Below, piece after piece: positions 25,009-33,413 of a stretch of DNA of 64,000 nt (position 1 is its first letter; the number at the start of each line of letters is the position of its first letter). The stretch is taken from assembly GCF_030269485.1 (NCBI RefSeq), contig NZ_BSTL01000016.1, positions 62,001-126,000 on the forward strand, in the 5' to 3' direction. This DNA is from Actinoplanes sp. NBRC 103695. GTDB lineage: Bacteria > Actinomycetota > Actinomycetes > Mycobacteriales > Micromonosporaceae. The position numbers were made by a program, and so were the translations under genes. Below the pieces are notes generated by a model that worked only from the letters and a program-made list of their open reading frames with translations, did not search any database and was not told the origin of the DNA.

Positions 25009-25620
25009 ATGACCTTCCCGCACCAACGTGTCGACGTCGTGGTGCTCACCCTCCTCGATCAGGAGATCCGGGCGGTGCGGGCCGCGCTCCGGCAGATGTA
25101 CGACCACCGGGAGAGCGTGGGCGGCTGGTCGGCGTGGCTGCCCGCCCCGGGCGGGCGGCCCATCCGGGTGGCGGCGGTGCGGTCGGCCGGCGCGTACCGT
25201 CCGGTGATCGAGGAGTGCCGGCCCGCGGTCGTCCTGCTGGTCGGCATCGCGGGCGGCGTGCGCCCCGGGATCGAGGCCGGCGACGTGGTGCTGTCCAACG
25301 AGGTGATCACCGGCGACGGCGGATCACCGGTCGTGTCGGCCGCGCTCGGGCGTCGCCTCGACGACTTCTTCGCGGCCGTGCCCTCGGAACAACTGCGCTC
25401 CGGCGAGGACTCGTACCGGGTGTACCGCGGCCCGGTCGGCGCCGGCGACTTCGCCGAGTTCGTCCGGGCCGACGCCGGGCAGCGTGGCTGGCTCGTCGTC
25501 CGCGGCATCGCCGGCCCGGCGGACGGGCACCAGGCGCACGCCGGGGTCGCCGCCCGGCACGCCGCCGAGGTCATGGCGATGCTCCTGCCGCACCTCGGCT
25601 TCGATCGATCTCACACCTGA
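25009..25620 (+). CDS. Shortened nucleoside phosphorylase-fold protein
   Basis: 203 residues, short for the PNP_UDP family (usually ~230-290). The N-terminal strand VVVLTLLDQEIRAVRAAL and the ligand loop VVLLVGIAGGVRPGIEAGDVV (near residue 75) are good. The end VVRGIAGPADGHQAHAGVAARHAAEVMAML matches the RGICDYADSHK block of phosphorylase-like proteins in signalling systems, but the first Asp is Gly. The segment that normally carries the nucleoside-binding Met-Glu (DMEGAG) is not recognisable between residues 140 and 160 and seems deleted. AGGAGA lies 6 bases before the ATG. It may bind rather than cleave a nucleoside. It is the second such protein in this island. Confidence 0.65.
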   Translation: MTFPHQRVDVVVLTLLDQEIRAVRAALRQMYDHRESVGGWSAWLPAPGGRPIRVAAVRSAGAYRPVIEECRPAVVLLVGIAGGVRPGIEAGDVVLSNEVITGDGGSPVVSAALGRRLDDFFAAVPSEQLRSGEDSYRVYRGPVGAGDFAEFVRADAGQRGWLVVRGIAGPADGHQAHAGVAARHAAEVMAMLLPHLGFDRSHT

Positions 25621-25677
25621 CCAAAGCGGCGGGTGCGGAGCGCTCGTGGCCCGGATCGCGGCCGGCCGGGGCCGGGG

Positions 25678-26150
25678 CTACGCGGGGCGGCCGGCGGCGA
25701 GGGTGCCGGCGATGAAGGTCACGGCCGCGGCGGCCGCGGTGATCCCGCACAGCAGCGGCGTCGTGCGGTGGCAGGGTCAGCCCACCCGCCAGCAGGGCGA
25801 CCGCGAGACCGCGCACCTCCGGCGCGCCGGGCGCCTCGACCCCGGGTGATCAGGACCAGCCCGAGGCCGCCGAGCCCGGTCACCGCGACGGCGTAGGCGC
25901 GCGTCGGCCGCCGATCGAACCGCCGGCCCAGCAGCCGGCTCACGACGATGCCACCCAGCGCGTACGCGGAGAGGGCGACCCCGATCCGCACCGGATCCAG
26001 ATGGCGGACATCGGCGAGGTAGAGCACGAGGTAGGCGCCCACCATCGCGTCGGCCACCCCGAGCAGCAGGACGGCCGCGGCCAGGACGATCGAGGAGCGG
26101 CGCAAGAAGACCAGGTTAGGCGCGGCGCTCAGCCGGTGGCACCCGGACAT
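25678..26150 (-). pseudogene. Decayed MFS transporter gene (frameshifted and shortened)
   Basis: The minus strand from 26150 encodes about three good membrane helices of an MFS protein (VLAAAVLLLGVADAMVGAYL, ALSAYALGGIVVSRLLGRRF, AVTGLGGLGLVLI). After that the frame breaks: APEVRGLAVALLAGGLTLP continues in a second frame, and TPLLCGITAAAAAVTFIAG plus the stop at 25678-25680 lie in a third. The last part looks like the final helix of an MFS protein, so the middle is also missing. It stands next to a siderophore importer, so the intact ancestor may have been a siderophore exporter. Confidence 0.7.
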
Positions 26151-26188
26151 CCTGCCGTGCGGAACCCGATCTTCGATGTCCCCGGCTG

Positions 26189-26207
26189 TTAGGTTAGGCT
26201 CGCCTTA
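26189..26207. promoter_or_regulatory. IdeR/DmdR/DtxR-type iron box
   Basis: TTAGGTTAGGCTCGCCTTA matches the actinobacterial iron box TWAGGTWAGSCTWACCTWA at nearly all positions (the right arm has CG where TA is typical). The box runs into the A of ATG 26207. TAGGTT within it could be the -10, which would give a leaderless or near-leaderless mRNA that is shut when Fe-IdeR binds. Confidence 0.88.
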
Positions 26208-27004
26208 TGAACGCGCTGACCGGCCACGACCTGACGCTGGCCTATGACGGCCGGACCGTCGTGCGCGGCGCCGGCATCGAGTTGCGCGCGGGTCACGTCG
26301 TCGCGCTCGTCGGGCCCAACGGCTCCGGCAAGTCGACCCTGCTGCGCGCGCTCGCCCGCCTGCACAGCCCCCAGTCCGGCACCGTGCAGCTGCCCGACGG
26401 CGACGCGCTCGCGCTGCGGCCCAAGGAGTTCGCGCGCAAGGTCACCCTGCTCACCCAGTCGCGGCCGACGCCGGGCGGGGTGCGGGTCAAGGACGTCGTC
26501 GGGTACGGGCGGCACCCCTACCGCGGCCGGTTCGGCGCCGGCGACCCCGACGGCCACCAGGTGGTGGACCGGGCGATGCGGCTGACCGGCGTGGACGCGA
26601 TGGCCGAGCGGGCCGTCGACGAGCTGTCCGGCGGCGAGCTCCAACGTGTCTGGCTGGCCACCTGCCTGGCCCAGGACACCGGCGTGGTGCTGCTCGACGA
26701 GCCCACCACCTTCCTCGACCTGCGCTACCAGGTGGAGATCCTGGACACCGTCCGCGAACTCGCCGACGACCACGAGGTCGCCATCGGCGTGGTGCTGCAC
26801 GACCTGGACCAGGCCGCCGCGGTGGCCGACCACGTCGTCCTGCTCGACCAGGGCACGGTGCGCGCCAGCGGGCGCCCGGCCGACGTGCTGACGGCCGACC
26901 TGCTCACCGAGGTCTACGGCCTGCGCATCGACGTGCACGTCGACGACGACGGACGCGTGCGCACGCAACCCATCGGCCGGCACACCCACCGGCCGGTGGC
27001 CTGA
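26207..27004 (+). CDS. Iron-siderophore ABC transporter ATPase (FecE/FepC-like)
   Basis: 265 residues. Walker A GPNGSGKST, Q-loop VTLLTQSRPTPGG, signature LSGGELQRVWLA, Walker B VVLLDEPTTFLD and switch His in VVLHDLDQA are all intact, with the FepC-type LTGVDAMAERAVDELSGG. ATG 26207 overlaps the iron box and has no ribosome site, so the message is probably leaderless. No other start is close. First gene of an importer operon with a binding lipoprotein and a fused permease. Iron control is read directly from the box. Confidence 0.92.
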   Translation: MNALTGHDLTLAYDGRTVVRGAGIELRAGHVVALVGPNGSGKSTLLRALARLHSPQSGTVQLPDGDALALRPKEFARKVTLLTQSRPTPGGVRVKDVVGYGRHPYRGRFGAGDPDGHQVVDRAMRLTGVDAMAERAVDELSGGELQRVWLATCLAQDTGVVLLDEPTTFLDLRYQVEILDTVRELADDHEVAIGVVLHDLDQAAAVADHVVLLDQGTVRASGRPADVLTADLLTEVYGLRIDVHVDDDGRVRTQPIGRHTHRPVA

Positions 27005-27027
27005 TGAAGAGAAGAAGGGGTTTCCCC

Positions 27028-28023
27028 ATGGTCCTTACCCGCCGAGCCTTCGCCGCCACCGCGGCCGCGCTCACCGCGATGGCCCTCGCGGCCTGCGGCA
27101 CCACCGAGGAACCGACCGGCCCGGCCGCCTCGCCGGCCGCGCCCGCGACCGGCCCGGTGGACCTCACCGACGAACGCGGCCCCGTCCACCTGGACAAGCC
27201 CGCCGCCAACGTCGTCTCGCTCGAGTGGGGCCTGACCGAAAACCTGGTGGCGCTCGGCGTGAAGCCGGCCGGCCAGGCCGACGTCAAGGGCTACAACGCC
27301 TGGAACGCGGTCATGCCGATCGACGCGAAGACCCCGGACGTGGGCCTGCGCGGCGAGCCCAGCCTGGACGCCATCGTCGCGCTCAAGCCGGACCTGGTCG
27401 TCACCACCACCGACGTGCCGGAGAACGTGCTCGCCCAGATCGCCAAGCAGGCGCCGGTCATCGCGCTGAAGGGCTCGGACGGCGCCGCCGCGATCGCCTA
27501 CATGAAGAAGACGGTCACCACCCTGGCCAAGGCCACCGGCACCGACGCGCAGGGCGCCAAGCTGATCGCCGGCTTCGACGCGAAGATCACCGCCGGCAAG
27601 GAGGCGCTGGCCGCCGCGGGAAAGACGGGCGCGCCGTTCACCATGTCCGACGGCTGGGTCGACTCCGGCACGGTCTCGCTGCGGATGTACACGCCGACCT
27701 CGTTCTTCGGCGCCATCGGGGCCCAGCTCGGCCTGCAGAACCAGTGGACCGCGGGCGGCGACAAGGACTACGGCCTCGCACAGACCGACGTCGAGGGCCT
27801 CACCAAGATCACCAACAAGGACAACACCTTCGTGTACGTGGCCAACAAGGCCGACGACGGCGAGGCGTACGTCAACGCCCTCCAGAAGAACAAGATCTGG
27901 ACCGGGCTCCCGTTCGTGCAGTCGCAGAAGGTGAAGCGCATCCCCGACGGCATCTGGATGTTCGGCGGCCCCGCCTCGGCCGGCGCCTACGTCGACGCGC
28001 TCGTCGCGGCCCTCACCGAGTAA
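27028..28023 (+). CDS. Iron-siderophore binding lipoprotein (FepB/FecB-like)
   Basis: About 331 residues. The signal has a twin-arginine-like TRRAFAATAAALTAM and a lipobox (LAACG), so it is a lipoprotein, possibly exported by Tat. The body is a Peripla_BP_2 protein: VVSLEWGLTENLVALGVKPAG near the start, EPSLDAIVALKPDLVV, then MFGGPASAGAYVDALVAAL at the end. ATG 27028 has AAGGGG 7 bases upstream; ATG 27004, overlapping the ATPase stop as TGATG, would add eight residues and is an alternative. Confidence 0.88.
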   Translation: MVLTRRAFAATAAALTAMALAACGTTEEPTGPAASPAAPATGPVDLTDERGPVHLDKPAANVVSLEWGLTENLVALGVKPAGQADVKGYNAWNAVMPIDAKTPDVGLRGEPSLDAIVALKPDLVVTTTDVPENVLAQIAKQAPVIALKGSDGAAAIAYMKKTVTTLAKATGTDAQGAKLIAGFDAKITAGKEALAAAGKTGAPFTMSDGWVDSGTVSLRMYTPTSFFGAIGAQLGLQNQWTAGGDKDYGLAQTDVEGLTKITNKDNTFVYVANKADDGEAYVNALQKNKIWTGLPFVQSQKVKRIPDGIWMFGGPASAGAYVDALVAALTE

Positions 28024-28027
28024 ACCC

Positions 28028-30109
28028 ATGACCAGCACGATCAGCGCACCACCGGAACAGCGGCCGACGCCGGGCGCCGCGCGCCGGGCGTACGGAATCA
28101 CCGCGGTCTTCATGGGTGCGATCGTGCTGCTGCTGGCCCTGGCCGCGGTGCACCTGACCCAGGGCACCGCGAGCCTCGGCCTCGGCGAGCTGCTCCGCGC
28201 CGCCCTGCCCGGCGAATCGACCGACCAGGCCGTCGCCGTGCTCATCGAAAGCCGGCTGCCACGCCTGATCGCGGCGATCCTCGTCGGCGTCGCGGTCGGC
28301 GTGGCCGGGGCGGTCCTGCAGTCGGTGGCCCGCAACCCGCTCGCCTCACCTGACACACTCGCGGTGAACGCCGGCGCCTGGGTGGCGGTGGTCGCAGTGG
28401 CCGCGTTCGGGATCTCGCTGCCGTTCTTCGTCAACGGGCTCGTCGCGTTCCTCGGCGGCCTGCTCGCCGCCGGCCTGGTCCTGGCCGTCGCCCGCGGCGG
28501 CGCGGCCGGACCCACCCGCCTGGTGCTGGCCGGCTCGGCGGTCGCCCTGGCGCTGCACTCGCTCACCTACATGCTGCTCATGCTGTTCCAGGCCAACACG
28601 CCCGGCCTGTTCGGCTGGGGTAGTGGCACCACCGTCCAGTCCGGAACCCGGCAGGTCACCCTGGCGGCGCCGGTGATCGTGGTGACGGTGCTGGTCGTGC
28701 TGCTGCTCGCACACCAACTCGACGTACTCGGGCTCGGCGACGACTCGGCCCGGGTGCTGGGCGTCGACGTCCGGCGTACCCGGGTCATCGCCGTCGTCCT
28801 GGCCGTGCTCCTCGCCGCGACCTCGGTCACGGTCGCCGGCCCGATCGGCTTCGTCGGCCTGAGCGCGCCGGTGATCGCACGCCTCATCGCCGGCCGCGTC
28901 CCCGGCATGGGCAAGCACCTGACCCTGCTGCCGTTCGCGGCGCTCGTCGGCGCACTGGTCGTGGTCGGCGCCGACGTGCTGCTGCGCCTGATCCTGCCGT
29001 CCGCACGGTCCATCTCGGTGCCCACCGGCATCCTCACCACCCTCGCCGGGGCGGTGCTGCTGGTCTGGCTGGCGAGGCGGTTGCGCGACGGCGGCTCGAC
29101 CGCACAGGCACACGGCACCGTGCGTACGCGGCGCTGGATCCTGGGTGTCTCGGTGTTGCTGGGCACCGGCCTGGTCGCGGCGTTCGTGGCGGCCCTGCTG
29201 CTCGGCGACCAGCTGGTGCTGCTCGGCGACGTGGCCAACTGGCTGTCCGGCAGATCCGGCCGCGTCGTCACCTTCGTCCTCGACCAGCGCTGGCCGCGGG
29301 TGCTGGCGGCGTTGCTCGGCGGCGCGGCGCTCGCCCTGGCCGGCTCGATCGTCCAGGCGGTGTGCCGCAACCCGCTCGCGGAACCCAGCCTCCTCGGCAT
29401 CACCCCCGGCGCCTCGGTCGGCGCGATCGCGGTGGTCCTGCTCCTCCCCGGCGTCGGCGTCTGGCCGGTCATGGGAGTCGCCACGCTCTTCGCGCTCGGA
29501 ACGTTCGCCCTGGTCTACCGCCTCGCATCCGGCCGCGGCCCCACCTCGGACCGCATCGTCCTGGTCGGCATCGGCGTCAGCGCGGCAGCCACCGCCCTGA
29601 CCACCCTGACCGTGCTGGTCGTCTCACCGTGGAACACCAATCTGGCCCTGACCTGGCTGTCCGGCTCCACCTACGGCCGCACGGCCGCCCAGATCCTGCC
29701 CGTCCTGGTCGTCCTCGCGGTCGCCCTGCCGCTGACCCTCGTCGGCGCCCGCAGCCTCGACCTGGTCTCCCTCGACGAAGACGTGCCGCGCGTGCTGGGT
29801 GTGCCCTTGAACCGGTCACGCCTCGCCTTCCTGTCGCTGGCCGCGGTGCTGACGGCCAGCGCGGCCTGCGCGGTGGGGGCGCTCGGGTTCGTCGGTCTTG
29901 TCGCGCCGCATGCCGCGCGGGCGCTGGTCGGATCCAAGCACGCGCGGTCTGTTCCGGTGGCTGTGGCGCTCGGGGCCTTGCTTGTGTCGGTGGCGGACAC
30001 GCTGGGGCGTACTGTGCTGGCGCCTACGCAGCTGGCCGCTGGGCTGGTTACGGCGCTGATCGGGGCGCCGTACTTCGTGTTGCTGCTCTGGCGTAGCCGG
30101 CCCGCCTGA
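28028..30109 (+). CDS. Iron-siderophore ABC permease, two FecCD domains fused (FhuB-like)
   Basis: 693 residues, twice the usual FecCD length. Each half has the family pattern: LPRLIAAILVGVAVGVAGAVLQSVARNPLASPDTL in the first, WPRVLAALLGGAALALAGSIVQAVCRNPLAEPSLLG in the second, plus the GFVGL loop in both (GPIGFVGLSAP, ALGFVGLVAPH). About 20 membrane helices are expected. Fused halves occur in FhuB and in several actinobacterial importers. Codon use becomes less biased in the last ~80 codons. One base-pair group of four separates it from the lipoprotein gene, so all three genes are one iron-regulated operon. Confidence 0.9.
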   Translation: MTSTISAPPEQRPTPGAARRAYGITAVFMGAIVLLLALAAVHLTQGTASLGLGELLRAALPGESTDQAVAVLIESRLPRLIAAILVGVAVGVAGAVLQSVARNPLASPDTLAVNAGAWVAVVAVAAFGISLPFFVNGLVAFLGGLLAAGLVLAVARGGAAGPTRLVLAGSAVALALHSLTYMLLMLFQANTPGLFGWGSGTTVQSGTRQVTLAAPVIVVTVLVVLLLAHQLDVLGLGDDSARVLGVDVRRTRVIAVVLAVLLAATSVTVAGPIGFVGLSAPVIARLIAGRVPGMGKHLTLLPFAALVGALVVVGADVLLRLILPSARSISVPTGILTTLAGAVLLVWLARRLRDGGSTAQAHGTVRTRRWILGVSVLLGTGLVAAFVAALLLGDQLVLLGDVANWLSGRSGRVVTFVLDQRWPRVLAALLGGAALALAGSIVQAVCRNPLAEPSLLGITPGASVGAIAVVLLLPGVGVWPVMGVATLFALGTFALVYRLASGRGPTSDRIVLVGIGVSAAATALTTLTVLVVSPWNTNLALTWLSGSTYGRTAAQILPVLVVLAVALPLTLVGARSLDLVSLDEDVPRVLGVPLNRSRLAFLSLAAVLTASAACAVGALGFVGLVAPHAARALVGSKHARSVPVAVALGALLVSVADTLGRTVLAPTQLAAGLVTALIGAPYFVLLLWRSRPA

Positions 30110-30735
30110 TCGGGACTCGGCCGCTTGCGCGCGGTGTTCGGACGGCCGGGTTGCCGGACGTCCGGGTGCCCGGCCGGCGCGTCTGGGCTCGTGCGCGCTG
30201 GCTCCTGCACGTGGTCGGGTGGGGCACGTGGGCGGGTGGCTGCATGCGGGTGGGCGGCGGACTGTACCCGACTGTCTGGCGTGAGCGATTGAGCACGAAT
30301 CGTGGTTCTGAGCACGCGCGGTGGGGTGGGCGTCGCGCGCAGTGCAAATGGTCTTGATTTCAAGGTTGTGAATTGCATGTGTCGGGGTGAGTGATTACGG
30401 AACGTTATGGAGAAGGGCGTTGTGTAGATCACGTCGCCCGTGACAGTTAGGCATATCACTTTGGCGACCGTGTGCGTTTGTGCGCATCGCTTTGGGTCAC
30501 CGGGGCAGGGCTGTCGCGTCGCCCTTGTGTCGCCAGTTGCAGGGGTGGTGAGCTGGTAAAACCCTCGTCGGGAGTGACTCTGAAACGATTTTGGACACAT
30601 CGACGGTCAGAATTTCGTGGTCGTGCAAATTCGGTCCGGATGCGCTTGGATAAGCGTGATTACCGGTGAGTACTGAACCAGTCACCGCTGTACTGCGTGA
30701 TCACTGAGAGGTACAGCGAGGAGTAGGGGGACTTG
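30110..30735. other. 626-base intergenic region, lower G+C in its second half
   Basis: No protein was recognised on either strand. From about 30350 to 30680 the DNA is more A+T-rich than its surroundings, with runs such as GGTCTTGATTTCAAGG and AATTGCATG, and a GTGATCAC palindrome near 30700, so promoters for the gene at 30736 probably lie here. A small RNA cannot be excluded. Otherwise I see nothing specific. Confidence 0.4.
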
Positions 30736-31467
30736 ATGTCGGACTCGTTCGGACTGGGGCCGGGCCCACTGTCCAGGCCCGAACCGGTCGAGCCGCCGCG
30801 GCGGTCGGGCGGGGTGCGTTTTCTGCTGTGGCTGCTCGTGATCTTCGTGATCGTGGCCGTGGCGCTCACCGGTGGCGCGTACGCCGCGGGTCTGATCGGT
30901 GGTGACGACGACCCGGCGGCGGCCCCGACCGGCGCGCCCACCGGCGGCGTCGCGCCCACCGGCGGCGTCGCGTCGACCGACCCGGGGACCGGTGGCACGG
31001 CGGCCAGCACGCCGGGCCCCGGCGACGGGACGGCCACCGTGCGGACCGTCGCGCTGCCGGAGAGCCTGGGCGGCACCGCGCGGGCCAAGGGCGATAAAGA
31101 CAAGGCCGCGCCCGGCATCTTCCCGGTGACCGCGCACGCCGAGGGTGTCTTCGGCGACGCCGCGCAGCGCAACATCATGTACGTGCTCGCGGTCGCCAGC
31201 GACGAGCCCGAGGGGGAGCGGTCGGCGCTGTTCAGCACCGAGATCGGCGACCGCTTCGACACGGGCTCGCTGGTCTCCGTCGAGCCCGGTCCGCTGGGCG
31301 GCTCCGCCGAGTGCGGCGACGGCACCTGGAACGGGCGTCCCGCCGCCGTCTGCGTCTGGTCGGACGACCGCACCAACGGGGTTCTGGTCGACAGCCCGGG
31401 CAACGCCGAGGCCTTGGCCGGCAAGCTGCCCGCCCTGCGCGCCGAGGTGGAGCGCACCGCCGCCTGA
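30736..31467 (+). CDS. Membrane-anchored extracytoplasmic protein of unknown function
   Basis: 243 residues. A Pro-rich cytoplasmic start is followed by one membrane helix (~28-50, FLLWLLVIFVIVAVALTGGAYA), then a repetitive linker (PTGAPTGG, APTGG, from an 18-bp DNA repeat), and a ~130-residue outer domain with two Cys (SAECGDGTWNGRPAAVCVW) that could form a disulfide. This layout is common in actinomycetes. ATG 30736 was chosen over the preceding TTG; GGGGGA is upstream. No function can be assigned. Confidence 0.7.
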   Translation: MSDSFGLGPGPLSRPEPVEPPRRSGGVRFLLWLLVIFVIVAVALTGGAYAAGLIGGDDDPAAAPTGAPTGGVAPTGGVASTDPGTGGTAASTPGPGDGTATVRTVALPESLGGTARAKGDKDKAAPGIFPVTAHAEGVFGDAAQRNIMYVLAVASDEPEGERSALFSTEIGDRFDTGSLVSVEPGPLGGSAECGDGTWNGRPAAVCVWSDDRTNGVLVDSPGNAEALAGKLPALRAEVERTAA

Positions 31468-31619
31468 TCCACCGTGAGTCCTGCGCCGAGTCGGGCGCGC
31501 CCGCAAGCCCAGCCGGGATCGGGCGCGAACAAGACGAGCGTCGAGACTGCGGGTGCGGGAGGAGCACGCCCAGCGGCGTGTGGGATGGGCGGGTTCGGCG
31601 GCGATGGGGACGGGCGGGC

Positions 31620-32507
31620 TCAGCGCATCTGACCGGCGGCCAGGCCGCTCTGGACCTGGCGGTGGAAGATCACGTAGCCGATCAGCACCGGCAGCATGGC
31701 GATCGTCATCCCGGCGAAGAGGGCGCCGTAATCGCCCTGGTAGCCCTCGTTGACCGCGAGCGCCGTCAAGCCCTGCGCCAGCACCCAGCGCTTCTCCGCG
31801 CCCTCGCCCTGCATCAGGACGATCGGCAGCACGTACTGGTTCCACTGGAACAGGAACGTGAAGATGCCGACGCTGACCAGGCCCGGGCGGGCCATCGGCA
31901 GCATCACCTGGAAGAAGAGGCGGAAGTGGCCGCAGCCGTCGACCATCGCGGCCTCGGCGACCGACGTCGGCAGCGTACGGAAGAACGCCGTCAGGAAGAA
32001 CACCGTGAACGGCAGCGAGTAGGCGGCGTACACGAGAATCAAACCGGGAAGCGTGCCCAGCAGACCCAGATTGCGCACGACGAAGAAGAGTGGCACCAGG
32101 GCCAGGAAGACGGGGAACATCATGCCGCCGACGAAGGCGAAATACACCACCCGGGCGCCGCGGAAGCGGTAGCGGGCCAGCACGTAGGCGGCCATCGCGC
32201 CGAACAGCATGGTGAGGACGAGCGCTCCGGCCACGACGATGGTGCTGTTCAGGAAGTAGCGGCCGATGTGCGCGTCGTTCCACGCCCGCGCGAAGTTGCT
32301 CCAGCGCAGGTCGGCGGGCAGCCCCCACGGGTCGGTGAGGATCTCGTTGTCGCTCTTCAGCGAGCTCACCACCGCCCACAGCAGCGGAAGGGTGGTCAGC
32401 ACCGCCCAGCCGATCAGGAAGGCGTGCGACAGGACCGAGAAGCCCCCGAGGCGGCGAGACGGCGCGGCGGGCGCGGTGACCGCCGGCGGAGACAGGACGG
32501 CGGTCAT
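31620..32507 (-). CDS. ngcG: Carbohydrate ABC transporter permease, NgcG-like
   Basis: 295 residues, MalG/CUT1 type. Six membrane helices and the EAA loop VAEAAMVDGCGHFRLFFQVMLPMARP are intact, with LKSDNEILTDPWGLP near the N-terminus. ATG 32507 overlaps the stop of the upstream permease gene. Last gene of the minus-strand operon that also encodes the NgcE-like binding protein and the serine hydrolase. Works only if its partner NgcF is made (see the frameshift). Confidence 0.82.
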   Translation of the reverse strand: MTAVLSPPAVTAPAAPSRRLGGFSVLSHAFLIGWAVLTTLPLLWAVVSSLKSDNEILTDPWGLPADLRWSNFARAWNDAHIGRYFLNSTIVVAGALVLTMLFGAMAAYVLARYRFRGARVVYFAFVGGMMFPVFLALVPLFFVVRNLGLLGTLPGLILVYAAYSLPFTVFFLTAFFRTLPTSVAEAAMVDGCGHFRLFFQVMLPMARPGLVSVGIFTFLFQWNQYVLPIVLMQGEGAEKRWVLAQGLTALAVNEGYQGDYGALFAGMTIAMLPVLIGYVIFHRQVQSGLAAGQMR

Positions 32508-33411
32508 CAGAGTTCCACCCGCTCCCGCCGCGTGACCCGCAGGAAGACGGCGGCGACCGACAGGGTCAGGAAGAACATGGCGACCCCGATCGCGGACGCG
32601 TAACCGAACTGGGACTCGTCGAACGCGGTCTTGTACAGCCGCAACCCCACCACGTCCGACGAGTAGCCGGGCCCGCCGTTGGTGATGATCTGCGCGACCG
32701 CGAAGGCGTCGATGGCGATGATCGCCAGGTACACCCACGCCACCTGGATGCTGTCCCACACCAGCGGCACCGTGACGCGGAACAGGGTGGCGCCCCGGCC
32801 GGCGCCGTCGAGCAGCGCCGCCTCGTAGATGTCCCGGGGAATGGACTGCATGGCCGCGCTGAACAGCACGACGTAGAAGCCGACGTTGCTCCACAGCAGC
32901 ACGATCGCCAGGCACCAGAACGAGAACCGCGGATCGCCCAGCCACGGGCGCGCCAAGCCGTCCAGCCCGGCCGCGTGGAGCAGGCCGTTGATCAGGCCGC
33001 TGTTCGGGGCGAACATCTCCTTCCACAGCACGCCGACGATGGCCACCGACAGCACCTGCGGGAAGAAATAGACGATCCGATAAACCCGGCGCCGCGTACG
33101 CCGTGCACACCCGCCCGGTCCGCCCGGCCGCCGACGCTGATCATCGACGCGAGGAACAGGCCGAGCAGGATCGTCACCACGGGCAGCAGCAGGAGCAGGA
33201 TCGCGTTGTGTTTCAACGCGTTCCAGAACGTGCCGTCGCCCAGCAGGCGGTCGAAGTTGGCCAGGCCGACGAAGTCGAAGTCCGGCGCCAGGCCGCCCCA
33301 GTTCGTGGTCGAGATCTGGAAGGCCTGCGCATACGGCGACACCACGAAGACGCCGTAGAGCAGCAGCGGTGGGATCAGGAACGTGGCTATGAAGAGGCGC
33401 TTTCCCCGCAA
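32507..33411 (-). pseudogene. ngcF: Carbohydrate ABC transporter permease NgcF-like, frameshifted
   Basis: The N-terminal half (RLFIATFLIPPLLLYGVFVV, FDFVGLANFDRLLGDGTFWN, LLLLPVVTILLGLFLASMI) is in one frame and the C-terminal half (YRIVYFFPQVLSVAIVGVLW, with the EAA loop DIYEAALLDGAGRGATLFRVTVP) in another. The switch lies at about 33080-33110 and fits loss of one base in a run of G and C (GGCGCCGG). Both halves are otherwise well conserved, so it is a recent lesion or a sequencing error. The start is probably TTG 33411, just after the binding-protein stop. Without repair the importer would lack one permease. Confidence 0.8.
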
Positions 33412-33413
33412 GG

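Noticed and set aside
30151..30669. Two short plus-strand ORFs of ~65 codons in the intergenic region
   Set aside because: Arg/Trp/Cys-rich, no ribosome site, and no sign of a protein fold.
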